Positions 1 through 7,542 of a stretch of 64,000 nucleotides of DNA are shown one piece after another; position 1 is the stretch's first letter; every line of letters begins with the position of its first letter. Where the stretch lies: NCBI GenBank assembly GCA_903898715.1, contig CAIUGL010000103.1:1-64000 (forward strand), in the 5' to 3' direction. Position numbers and translations under genes: made by a program. A model generated the notes under the pieces. That model was not told the origin of the DNA. It ran no database searches and saw only the letters and a program-made list of their open reading frames with translations. This stretch comes from an uncultured Cytophagaceae bacterium. Its GTDB lineage: Bacteria > Bacteroidota > Bacteroidia > Cytophagales > Spirosomataceae.

Positions 1-1
1 G

Positions 2-568
2 TTTAAAGAGATGGAGGGGATACACTCCCGCACCGACTTTGACCTGAAGGCGCATCAAGAATTATCGAAAAAGAAACAACAGTATTTTGATCCAGAGATT
101 AATCAGAACTACATTCCTTATGTCGTGGAGACGTCGGTGGGTGCAGATCGATTGTTCTTAGCGATTTTGTGCAATGCGTATACAGAAGAAACAACTGGCG
201 AGGGTGAAACTTTGAAGCAGCGTGTTTATTTGAATATTCACCCAGCTTTGGCGCCTACGAAAGTGGCGGTATTGCCATTAGTGAAGAAAGATGGCTTGGC
301 TGAAAAAGCACAAGAGATTACGAATCAAATGAAATTTGCCTTTAATACAACGTACGACGATGGTGGAGCAATTGGCAAGCGCTATACCCGTCAAGATTTA
401 ATTGGGACACCGTATTGTGTGGTGGTCGATTACCAAACGATGGAAGATCAGACGGTAACAGTTCGCGATCGCAACACGATGACCCAAGAGCGCATTTCTA
501 TCGCTGACCTAAAAGAAAAATTAGGCTATGCGGTATCGATGGAGCGTATTTTTGAAAAATTGGTTTAA
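2..568 (+). CDS. glyS: Glycyl-tRNA synthetase, C-terminal part (5' truncated by window edge)
   Basis: The C-terminal 188 residues of a class II glycyl-tRNA synthetase of the single-chain alpha2 type, which charges tRNA-Gly in the cytoplasm. The reading frame is already open at base 2, so the start lies outside the window. The stretch EGIHSRTDFDLKAHQ, the motif-3 region YVVETSVGADRLFLA and the following anticodon-binding domain (HPALAPTKVAVLPLV and GKRYTRQDLIGTPYCVVVD) are typical of the family. The stop is 19 bases before the next gene, so both may be on one transcript. Identification is firm; only the N-terminal half cannot be checked. Confidence 0.95.
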   Translation, partial: FKEMEGIHSRTDFDLKAHQELSKKKQQYFDPEINQNYIPYVVETSVGADRLFLAILCNAYTEETTGEGETLKQRVYLNIHPALAPTKVAVLPLVKKDGLAEKAQEITNQMKFAFNTTYDDGGAIGKRYTRQDLIGTPYCVVVDYQTMEDQTVTVRDRNTMTQERISIADLKEKLGYAVSMERIFEKLV

Positions 569-587
569 AAACGCAAACAACGACAAC

Positions 588-2591
588 ATGACGACTGATC
601 AGAATCCAGCTGAAGAAGAAAACGTACCCGTACCATCTGAGACGATAGAAACACCTTCGATACAAGAAGAGGCGCCTGAACTTACCTCGGAGACAGTAGA
701 AATACTTTCCCAAGAAGTCGAGGCATCTCATGTAGAAACAGCAGAAACACTTCCGAACGAAGTAGAAGAAGCGGCACCAGCGGAGACAGTAGAAATGCTA
801 TCGAAAGTTGTCGAGGCACCTTCACCCGTTAAAGAGGTGGAATATCCCCTGTTTGATTTGGCGGTGGCTACGAAGGATAATTTCTTAACCTACTTTGGCA
901 AGATCAAAGAAATCGCGTCGGCACATGCGCATGCGGCGACCTATAAAAAGGTAGATGAGATCACGAAGGAAGTCAAAGAAGCATGGAATCAGTTGAAGCA
1001 AGCGGAAAAGCAAGCAGCGATTGAGGCGTTTAAATCAGCGAATGAAGGCTCTGATGAAGGATTTGATTTCAAAGATGAGGCGATTCATGCGGTAGAACAA
1101 ATTTTAGCTAGTCTTCGGACAGAGAAGCAAGCTTTTTTCCAAACTTTGGAAAAGGCACGCGAGAAAGCTTTGGAAGGCAAAACGCGCTTAATCAATGACT
1201 TAAGAACCTTGGTAGATGCGGATGATTATTCGGATCCGGCGCATGTGAATGCGAGTTTCAAGGCATTTAAAAAGATACAAGAAGAGTGGAAAGGATTGGG
1301 GTCTGTTCAGGGGCCGATGAACCAAACACTTTGGCAGTCATACCATGCATTAGTCGATCGTTTTTATTCAAACCGTTCGATTTTTTATGAGCTGTTGGAA
1401 TTAGATCGCAAAAAGAATCTACAAGCGAAGGAAATCATTGCGGCCAAATTGGAAAAATTAGCCGCATCCGTAGCTAATTCAACGAAAGTTCCTGCCCTAT
1501 TGAAGGAAGCGGAAGAATTATTTAACGAATACAAGCATATCGGTCCGGCGCAACGTGAAGAAAATGAGGCGATGTGGCAGCGAGTGAAGAAATCGTTGGA
1601 TGTGTTGTTTGAGCAAAAGCGTCAGATTAATGATGCCAACAAAGCTGTATTTGAGGAGAATTTAAAGATCAAAAAGGAGTTGGGTGATTTGATGCATACT
1701 TACGCATCATTCCAGTCGGCAACAATCACCGAATGGAACCAAGCGTCCAAAGCGGTTTTAGCGTTACAAGAGCAGTGGGGTAAACTGAAAGGTGGTTTAC
1801 CGCGTGATGGAGGCAAGGAAGTGAGTCACCAATTTTGGACTGATCTGAAATTATTCTTTAAGCATAAGAGTGAGTTTTTTGCGAAGATTGATGCAGAGCG
1901 TAAGGCTAATTTGGCCGCGAAGCAATTGTTGATTGAGCAGGTGGAGGGCATCGTAGCGGTGGGAACGGATACTGCGGAAATCACGAATCAGGTGATTGAA
2001 TTACAGAAAAAGTGGAAGGATATCGGTCATGTACCGGAGAAGCAAAAGGATAGCATTTATGCCAAATTCAAAGCGGCATGTGATGCGTATTTCAACTTAA
2101 AGCGTTCGGCCTCTAAAGGTGCGAAGGATGAGGAGTTTGAAGCGAACTTAGTTGCGAAGCAGGCGATATTGACGGAGATGGCAGCGATGCTGACCGATCC
2201 AAGTTCATTAGCGAAGTTGGGCACGATCAAGGCCAATTGGGATGCCATTGGATTTGTGCCACGTAAGGATGTGAAAACGGTTCAAGAGAGTTTCCGGAAT
2301 TCGTGGAATGCGTTAATTGATTTGGCTCGGACACAGCCGAAGGAGCAATTAGCGGCCTGGGGATTTGAATTGAAATCATTGAAAACGGAGTCGGCAGGTT
2401 CATCCTCCGAAGGTTCTGCCCCATCGGCGGATCAGCGTAAGAAGATCCAAACCTTGGAAAATGATATTGCGGTGTTAACCAATAACTTAGAGTTCTTTGC
2501 GAAGTCGAAAAACAGTGATAAGCTGCGTGCGGAGGTAGAAAAGAAAATTGAGGCGGCGGAAAAAGAATTGGAGAAACTGAAAAAAAGTTAA
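588..2591 (+). CDS. DUF349 repeat protein
   Basis: A 667-residue, highly charged, mostly helical protein. Residues 1-85 form an acidic Glu/Pro/Val-rich tract with imperfect repeats around 'ETVEMLSK'. The rest carries about five DUF349-type units, each with a W-x-x-hydrophobic-G core followed by an aromatic: EEWKGLGSV, EYKHIGPAQ, EQWGKLKGG, KKWKDIGHV and ANWDAIGFV. The C-terminal 50 residues are predicted coiled coil. I chose the ATG at 588 because the earlier in-frame ATG at 528 lies inside glyS and adds no conserved sequence. DUF349 proteins are widespread in Bacteroidota; their molecular function is not established. The gene ends 61 bases before a tRNA that has its own promoter. Confidence 0.85.
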   Translation: MTTDQNPAEEENVPVPSETIETPSIQEEAPELTSETVEILSQEVEASHVETAETLPNEVEEAAPAETVEMLSKVVEAPSPVKEVEYPLFDLAVATKDNFLTYFGKIKEIASAHAHAATYKKVDEITKEVKEAWNQLKQAEKQAAIEAFKSANEGSDEGFDFKDEAIHAVEQILASLRTEKQAFFQTLEKAREKALEGKTRLINDLRTLVDADDYSDPAHVNASFKAFKKIQEEWKGLGSVQGPMNQTLWQSYHALVDRFYSNRSIFYELLELDRKKNLQAKEIIAAKLEKLAASVANSTKVPALLKEAEELFNEYKHIGPAQREENEAMWQRVKKSLDVLFEQKRQINDANKAVFEENLKIKKELGDLMHTYASFQSATITEWNQASKAVLALQEQWGKLKGGLPRDGGKEVSHQFWTDLKLFFKHKSEFFAKIDAERKANLAAKQLLIEQVEGIVAVGTDTAEITNQVIELQKKWKDIGHVPEKQKDSIYAKFKAACDAYFNLKRSASKGAKDEEFEANLVAKQAILTEMAAMLTDPSSLAKLGTIKANWDAIGFVPRKDVKTVQESFRNSWNALIDLARTQPKEQLAAWGFELKSLKTESAGSSSEGSAPSADQRKKIQTLENDIAVLTNNLEFFAKSKNSDKLRAEVEKKIEAAEKELEKLKKS

Positions 2592-2609
2592 TTTTTTTAA
2601 ACTTCGGTT

Positions 2610-2639
2610 TTGCGATTTAGGAGAATAACACTACTTTTG
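2610..2639 (+). promoter_or_regulatory. Bacteroidota-type promoter for tRNA-Thr
   Basis: TTG at 2610-2612, a 19-bp spacer and TACTTTTG at 2632-2639 match the Bacteroidota housekeeping promoter (TTG, about 17-20 bp, TAnnTTTG). The predicted start would be about 7 bases before the tRNA. Confidence 0.75.
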
Positions 2640-2652
2640 TAAACCGAAATGC

Positions 2653-2725
2653 GCCTCCTTAGCTCAGCTGGTAGAGCAACTGATTTGTAATCAGTAGGTC
2701 GTTGGTTCGATCCCGACAGGAGGCT
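2653..2725 (+). tRNA. tRNA-Thr (anticodon UGU)
   Basis: A complete cloverleaf. The acceptor stem GCCTCCT/AGGAGGC pairs perfectly (2653-2659 with 2718-2724). The D arm is 2662-2677, the anticodon stem ACTGA/TCAGT encloses TTTGTAA with anticodon TGT at 2686-2688, and the T arm GTTGG-TTCGATC-CCGAC is 2701-2717. CCA is not encoded. The anticodon reads ACA and probably other Thr codons. Confidence 0.97.
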
Positions 2726-2731
2726 CTTCTA

Positions 2732-2758
2732 CCCTCGACAGAAATGTCGGGGGTTTTT
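2732..2758 (+). terminator. Rho-independent terminator of tRNA-Thr
   Basis: A 9-bp stem (CCCTCGACA / TGTCGGGGG, one G-T pair) with a GAAA loop is followed by a run of six T, six bases after the tRNA. Confidence 0.85.
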
Positions 2759-2764
2759 TGTTGG

Positions 2765-2798
2765 ACTCTAGACGTTAGACATTGGACGTTGGACTTTA
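2765..2798. repeat. Heptanucleotide repeat run, GACGTTR family
   Basis: Four to five 7-bp units (GACGTTA, GACATTG, GACGTTG, GACTTTA) in register between the tRNA terminator and the converging nuclease gene. The same family recurs at about 19.1-19.3, 33.8, 35.1 and 40.4 kb. Confidence 0.7.
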
Positions 2799-2803
2799 AT
2801 AAC

Positions 2804-3559
2804 TTACAAATTCCAACCACTCAAATTCACTGCACCTTCTAGCTTATTTTCTATCGAATCATCTAATTGCGGAAAGAAATCCAAACCAGTTCTACGCTCG
2901 ATTTCATCGATGGGTACAGTAAATGATTTAAGCGCCAAGGAAGATCCTGCATTTGCCAGAACAAATCCAATCATTTTTGGATTTGGTCCATCCTTGAATG
3001 CAATTTTATAAAATGTACAAGGGACCGTAATGCCACCTGAAATTGTTCCGCAGTTTCCAGACAAAATTGGCCCTGTAGCCACATATAGACCTTTATTTGA
3101 TAAAGCAGCACTTCGAACCCAATCTTCTAAACTTGCCCAAATTCCCCGATTAAACGAAGGGGTCATGGGCGACATATTGGACATATAAAACGTCTCAGAC
3201 ATAGCTTTTAGATTTAAGGACATATCTGCCGCTGGACAGAGATGCCCACGATCATACCCAATACCTACATACGCTGTACTTGAAACTGGATTTGACTTAA
3301 CCTTAGGGTCTATACGAAAATCATCCGTTCGTTTTTGGCCGCCATTAATACTTTCAGGTGTTAAAAAATAGAAGGCGAATTCGGATTGGCGGTGTGCAGC
3401 CACATAGGACAACGAATAATAGGTATGATTGATCGGGTAGCCCTTAGAAGCTTGAGGTAAAGTATTGCTTCGTGTGGTCAATACAGGACTGTCTGGTTCA
3501 CACGCACATAAACCAACAATCGCAATAAATAAACAAATCAAATACTTCATTGTCACCAA
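2804..3559 (-). CDS. DNA/RNA non-specific endonuclease, lipoprotein
   Basis: A 251-residue protein of the NucA/Serratia-nuclease (beta-beta-alpha-metal) family, which cuts double- and single-stranded nucleic acid with a single metal ion. The signature DRGHLCPAADM is at residues 103-113, with His106 the expected general base. The later motif NMSPMTPSFNRGIWASLE supplies the conserved Asn metal ligand (about 138). The N-terminus is a lipoprotein signal ending LCA-C, so the enzyme is probably membrane-anchored outside the cytoplasm, as expected for nutrient or defence nucleases. The start could be the fourth residue (MKYL). It lies 15 bases downstream of the GT9 gene on the same strand, so the two may be co-transcribed. 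Confidence 0.88.
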   Translation of the reverse strand: MVTMKYLICLFIAIVGLCACEPDSPVLTTRSNTLPQASKGYPINHTYYSLSYVAAHRQSEFAFYFLTPESINGGQKRTDDFRIDPKVKSNPVSSTAYVGIGYDRGHLCPAADMSLNLKAMSETFYMSNMSPMTPSFNRGIWASLEDWVRSAALSNKGLYVATGPILSGNCGTISGGITVPCTFYKIAFKDGPNPKMIGFVLANAGSSLALKSFTVPIDEIERRTGLDFFPQLDDSIENKLEGAVNLSGWNL

Positions 3560-3574
3560 TGATTAACAAATCCT

Positions 3575-4555
3575 TTATTCACTTCCCCACATCTCCCCTA
3601 CTTGCCGCGCAATCGCTGGCAAATCCTGCTGTTTCATACAATTGAAATGACCTTTAGGGCAGGTTTTGGTGCCGAAATTAGAACAGGGCTGGCAAGTTAG
3701 ATTAGGTACTATCGCTTGAAAAACGCGTGTTTTAGAGTTTTCGGGCATAAATGGCTCCACTTGGAGGGCTGGCGAAGTCGCACCCCAAATCGCTATCACA
3801 TTTTTCTCAAAAGCGCAGGCGATATATAACATGCCCGTATCATGTGAAATGACCAGACGCGCATCGCGAACCAAAGCGGCGGATTCATGTAAGGAATACA
3901 TTCCACATGTATTTAGTATCCGATCAGGATCTAGTGCCGCAATTTCAGCACCTTCTACCTTTTCCTCTGGACCACCGATCAATACGATGGGATGAGGAAT
4001 AAGCTTGACTAATTGCTTGAGTGATTCCAAGGGCAATTTCTTCGTGGCATACGAGGCACCTATAACCAAGGCCACATATCCTTCGGGGAATAATCCTGAC
4101 ACTTGAGTACCCGCTGGAATGAAGTAATCGAGCCCTTTTCCATCGTACACTACCCCCAGCGGAGCTAATGCGTCCACACTGCGAAGGGAAATATGCCGAT
4201 CGGGCATGCGGTTAACTTGGAATTTGGTCAATAAAAACTTCTCAACGCTCAGTTTGTTATAGGCCAAAACCGGTACACCCAAGGCTAATCGGATGCGAAA
4301 ACTGCGCAGATTCTTGTGTAGGTCAACGATATAATCGAAGGAATAGCCTTTCAACTCTTCAATGGTTGCTGCTAAATCCGAATCAAAATAATGGAATTGG
4401 TCGATGTACGGATTCGCCTCCGTCACGGCCTTCATGGAACGCTTGGTCAACAAATGAATTTCGACGCCGGGCAATTGCTGTTTGGCACAACGGAAAGCCG
4501 CAGATGCCAAAACAATATCTCCAATAGCCGAAAAACGAATGAAAAGTAAGCGCAT
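3575..4555 (-). CDS. Glycosyltransferase family 9 (heptosyltransferase-like)
   Basis: A 326-residue GT-B glycosyltransferase of family 9, the ADP-heptose:LPS transferase family, probably acting in lipopolysaccharide core assembly on the inner face of the cytoplasmic membrane. The N-terminus MRLLFIRFSAIGDIVLAS carries the RF(S)AIGDIV motif. The C-terminal domain has LVISHDTGMLYIACAF and IAIWGATSP, the nucleotide-sugar binding region. A start 14 codons upstream (4597) is possible, but MRLLFIRFSAIGD is the usual beginning of the family. The true sugar donor cannot be told from sequence. It is divergent from the M24 peptidase gene. Confidence 0.88.
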   Translation of the reverse strand: MRLLFIRFSAIGDIVLASAAFRCAKQQLPGVEIHLLTKRSMKAVTEANPYIDQFHYFDSDLAATIEELKGYSFDYIVDLHKNLRSFRIRLALGVPVLAYNKLSVEKFLLTKFQVNRMPDRHISLRSVDALAPLGVVYDGKGLDYFIPAGTQVSGLFPEGYVALVIGASYATKKLPLESLKQLVKLIPHPIVLIGGPEEKVEGAEIAALDPDRILNTCGMYSLHESAALVRDARLVISHDTGMLYIACAFEKNVIAIWGATSPALQVEPFMPENSKTRVFQAIVPNLTCQPCSNFGTKTCPKGHFNCMKQQDLPAIARQVGEMWGSE

Positions 4556-4653
4556 GCGGTGTGATAAACAGCAACAAATTTGCCAAAAAAAGACCACAGA
4601 TTATCAGTTTCGTGGAATTAATTCTAAATTTAGCCGATATACCTCAGACGCAA

Positions 4654-5880
4654 ATGATTGCACGTAGACAATTCCTTCAAAATAGCATCGGGATGAGCGC
4701 CCTAGCTACTCACCTCCCCATTTTTACATCGAATGACCTGCATCCTGCATCACCGATTAGCATCGAAGAACGTTTGGGTCGTATCCAAAAAGCACAATCC
4801 CTACTTCAGCAAAACAAAATGGCTGCCCTCATCATGGATGCAGGAACCAGCATGCAGTATTTTACAGGGCTGAGTTGGTACCCATCCGAGCGAAGCATGT
4901 TAGTGATTTTACCTGCCAAAGGAGAGTTAACCTACATTTGCCCATACTTCGAGGAAGACCGATTACTCGAAATGATTAAAGTTGGCATGCAAATTCGCAC
5001 CTGGCACGAGGATGAAAACCCGTTCCAACTGTGCATCAAAACCATACAAGATCTAGGATTCCGCCAAGGGAAAATTGGCATCGAAGAACAAGCTCGCTTT
5101 TTCATTGTGGACGGACTCCGCAAGGCAGGTCCTTCCTTTGAACTCGTGAGCGGCGATCCCATCTCGGTGGCTTGTCGGCTTATTAAATCCCCCACCGAAA
5201 TCGCCCTCATGCAGCGGGCCAATGACATCACCACCGTAGCCATTCAAGCGGGAATTGCGGCGTTAACAGAAGGTTGCAATCCGCGTCAGATAAGTCAAAA
5301 AATAGCTCAAAAACACACTGAATTGGGCGCCCAGCACGGTTTTGCATCCGTAACTTTTGGGGTGGCGACTTCCTTTCCACATGGTAGTTCCCGACCACAA
5401 GTCTTAAAAAAAGGTGATGTGGTCATGCTTGATTGCGGTTGCCAAGTGGATGGATACGAATCCGATATTACGCGGACCGTGGTTTTTGGTGAGCCATCGC
5501 AGAAACAAATTGACATTTGGAATTTAGAAAAAAGGGCCCAACATGCCGGATTTGAGGCGGCAGTATTGGGTGCGCCATGTGAAAATGTGGATTTGGCGGC
5601 CAGAGGAACTTTAGTCAAAGCGGGTTATGGCCCAGAGTATAAACTACCAGGACTTCCACACCGCACCGGACATGGTATCGGAATGGATGGGCATGAATGG
5701 GGAAATATGGTTAAGGGGAATAAATTACCGCTGCAAGTGGGGATGTGTTTCTCGATTGAACCTACGATTGCGATCCCTGGGGAATTCGGAGTACGACTTG
5801 AAGATTGTGTGTATATGACAGCGCAAGGCCCGAAATGGTTTAGCCAGCCGAGTCCTTCGATCAGTAATCCATTTGCGTAG
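4654..5880 (+). CDS. Tat-exported Xaa-Pro peptidase (M24B family)
   Basis: A 408-residue metallopeptidase with an N-terminal creatinase-like domain (about 45-170) and a C-terminal pita-bread M24 domain. All five expected metal ligands are visible: Asp260 and Asp271 (LDCGCQVDGYESDITRT), His340 (HRTGHGIGMDGHE), Glu369 (FSIEPTI) and Glu383 (GVRLEDCVYM). Such enzymes remove N-terminal residues preceding proline. The first residues MIARRQFLQNSIGMSA form a twin-arginine signal, which suggests export of the folded, metal-loaded enzyme. I prefer the ATG at 4654 over 4561 because it places the twin-arginine motif at the N-terminus. It could instead be a creatinase-type amidinohydrolase, but the peptidase reading is more likely. 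Confidence 0.88.
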   Translation: MIARRQFLQNSIGMSALATHLPIFTSNDLHPASPISIEERLGRIQKAQSLLQQNKMAALIMDAGTSMQYFTGLSWYPSERSMLVILPAKGELTYICPYFEEDRLLEMIKVGMQIRTWHEDENPFQLCIKTIQDLGFRQGKIGIEEQARFFIVDGLRKAGPSFELVSGDPISVACRLIKSPTEIALMQRANDITTVAIQAGIAALTEGCNPRQISQKIAQKHTELGAQHGFASVTFGVATSFPHGSSRPQVLKKGDVVMLDCGCQVDGYESDITRTVVFGEPSQKQIDIWNLEKRAQHAGFEAAVLGAPCENVDLAARGTLVKAGYGPEYKLPGLPHRTGHGIGMDGHEWGNMVKGNKLPLQVGMCFSIEPTIAIPGEFGVRLEDCVYMTAQGPKWFSQPSPSISNPFA

Positions 5881-5904
5881 AGTCGCGACACCTCGCGTTT
5901 TTTT

Positions 5905-5940
5905 CTTTGGCAAACCTTTTCAGGATTGCCAAAGTTTGAG
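5905..5940. repeat. Dispersed palindrome, TTTGGCAAA family
   Basis: CTTTGGCAA ... TTGCCAAAG arms enclose CCTTTTCAGGA and are followed by TTTGAG. The same unit is at 33897-33931, and a diverged unit at 26743-26780. All lie just after the stop codon of a plus-strand gene, as a hairpin at the transcript end would. Confidence 0.7.
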
Positions 5941-5953
5941 ATGCGAAGCTTCA

Positions 5954-6025
5954 ATTCCCCAGACTGAAGTCTGGGGTTATAACCCCTGGCTTTAGCCTGG
6001 GGAATAGACGCGAAGTTTCGCGTCT
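5954..6025. repeat. Dispersed CCCCAG palindrome pair plus GACGCGA hairpin
   Basis: Two hairpins back to back: CCCCAGACT-GA-AGTCTGGGG at 5957-5976 and CCCCTGGCT-TT-AGCCTGGGG at 5983-6002. Together they form one larger inverted repeat bounded by ATTCCCC / GGGGAAT. They are followed by a further hairpin AGACGCGA / TCGCGTCT at 6006-6025. It sits between converging genes and may serve as a bidirectional transcript end. Confidence 0.75.
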
Positions 6026-7474
6026 CTACAAACTAATCTCCTTTGTAACACAGCTCGGAACGTCTTCTGCGTAATGTGAAACAAAGATTAGCGTCATATC
6101 CGATGTCGCCGCAAGCTGATCAATGACATCTTTGACCCGTTGGACTTGTTCTTGGTCTAGACCCTGACAAGGTTCATCCAGAATCAATAACGGTGGATTC
6201 TTCACAAATGCCCGCGCAATCAAAATCATCTTTTGCTCTCCCGTGGAAAGCGTATGAAAAGGACGATTACGTAAATATCCCAAACCAAACATCGCCAAAC
6301 AGGCATCCACCTGCTCAGTTTGTTGCTCGTTCACCTTGCGAGTGACCCCCAATAAATCAAACAAACCCGAAGCCACCACGGCAAACGAAGTTCCTGTTTC
6401 CTTGAAATACAAATGCATTTCCGGACTGACATACCCTATATTCCGTTTGATGTCCCAAATACTTTCCCCCGTACCCCGCTTTCGACCAAACAACGTGATA
6501 TCCTGCGCATAGGATTGTGGATTATCAGCTGTTATCAAACTCAATAAAGTAGACTTTCCTGCGCCATTTGGCCCTTTTAAAACCCAACGCTCCCCTCGGT
6601 TAATCGTCCACGAAAACTGATCTAAAATGGTTTTGGATCCATAACGAATCGTGACGTTTCGTAAAGAAACAAGCGGGGAATCGTCTAAATCCCCAGGCTG
6701 AAGCCCGGGGTTATTATTTTCCTCCTCAGACTGAAGCCCGGGGTTATTATTTCTCTCCCCATGCTGAAGCCCGGGGTTATTATTTCTCTTCTCATGCTGA
6801 AGCATGGAGTTAAAATGTTCATCCTGATGCTTTAGCTTGGGGATCACAGGAACATCCCTGCGAAGCCTATACACTCGATTCACAAATTCAGGAATATCCC
6901 CTCCCGATAAAAACAGGATGAATCGGATGCCTTGCGCTTGTAATTGACTTAATCCTGCCGACAATACCGCCCGGCCAGCTACATCCAAACCTAAATACGG
7001 ATTATCTAATAACAACCAATCGGGCCTTTGGCCTAATGCTTTCACAATCTGCAAGCGTTTATTCTCGCCGTTGGAAAGTTGCAATAATGGCTTGTCCAAC
7101 AAGCCATCTAGCTTAAACATGGTCACATATGCAGCCACATCAAGTTCACCCAATTCCTCTCGAACGGTATACGAATCTTCCGAATCAGCTGAATTAAAAC
7201 GCTGTTGGAGATAAAATTCAGAAATATTACTGCGATTCTTAAAGTGATGTTGCTGCTCCACATACAACACAAATGATCCCTGAAACCACACCTCCCCTTT
7301 TCGAAACAAACGACCTGAAAGTGCTTTGGCCAACGTTGTTTTCCCAGAACCCATCGGCCCTACAACCGCCAAACAATCTTCGGCACCTATCTCAAACGAA
7401 ATGTCTTTCAGCACTTCATGCGGCCCGTAAGAGGCCGATAAATGAATGACATGCGCAACGATTTCTGTGGACAT
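6026..7474 (-). CDS. Tandem-ATPase ABC protein (ModF/PhrA-like)
   Basis: A 482-residue protein with two ABC ATPase domains and no membrane segment. Domain 1 has Walker A GPMGSGKTT (39-47) and signature LSNGE. Its Walker B reads LLLDNP, with Asn in place of the catalytic Glu, and its switch region FLSGGD lacks the His. Domain 2 is complete: GPNGAGKST, LSTGE, LILDEP and FVSHYAED. So domain 2 probably hydrolyses ATP while domain 1 is regulatory. The linker carries an 11-residue repeat (NNNPGLQ followed by four variable residues) encoded by an expanded intergenic palindrome family (6691-6815). No permease gene is adjacent. The start at 7474 is preferred; 7513 is possible but would lie closer to the divergent gene's promoter. 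Confidence 0.85.
   Translation of the reverse strand: MSTEIVAHVIHLSASYGPHEVLKDISFEIGAEDCLAVVGPMGSGKTTLAKALSGRLFRKGEVWFQGSFVLYVEQQHHFKNRSNISEFYLQQRFNSADSEDSYTVREELGELDVAAYVTMFKLDGLLDKPLLQLSNGENKRLQIVKALGQRPDWLLLDNPYLGLDVAGRAVLSAGLSQLQAQGIRFILFLSGGDIPEFVNRVYRLRRDVPVIPKLKHQDEHFNSMLQHEKRNNNPGLQHGERNNNPGLQSEEENNNPGLQPGDLDDSPLVSLRNVTIRYGSKTILDQFSWTINRGERWVLKGPNGAGKSTLLSLITADNPQSYAQDITLFGRKRGTGESIWDIKRNIGYVSPEMHLYFKETGTSFAVVASGLFDLLGVTRKVNEQQTEQVDACLAMFGLGYLRNRPFHTLSTGEQKMILIARAFVKNPPLLILDEPCQGLDQEQVQRVKDVIDQLAATSDMTLIFVSHYAEDVPSCVTKEISL
6683..6846. repeat. In-frame 33-bp repeat array built from the CCCCAG palindrome
   Basis: Consecutive copies of a unit beginning with a CCCCAGGCT-like arm, then GA, AGCCCGGGG and TTATTATTTC (starts near 6691, 6724, 6757 and 6790), plus an opposite-orientation half unit (GATGCTTTAGCTTGGGG) at about 6825-6842. 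The period is 33 bp (11 codons), so the frame of the ABC gene is kept. The unit matches the free palindromes at 5954-6005 and 12634-12700. Confidence 0.85.
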
Positions 7475-7542
7475 AGGGGAAATAAACAGCCAACAATTTA
7501 CCGCATTTTTCATACATTTAGCCTGCTTTAAACCGATAAACC

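Noticed and set aside
4383-4667. Overlapping short frames in the GT9 and M24 start region
   Set aside because: They are shadows of the two divergent genes, with no conserved features.
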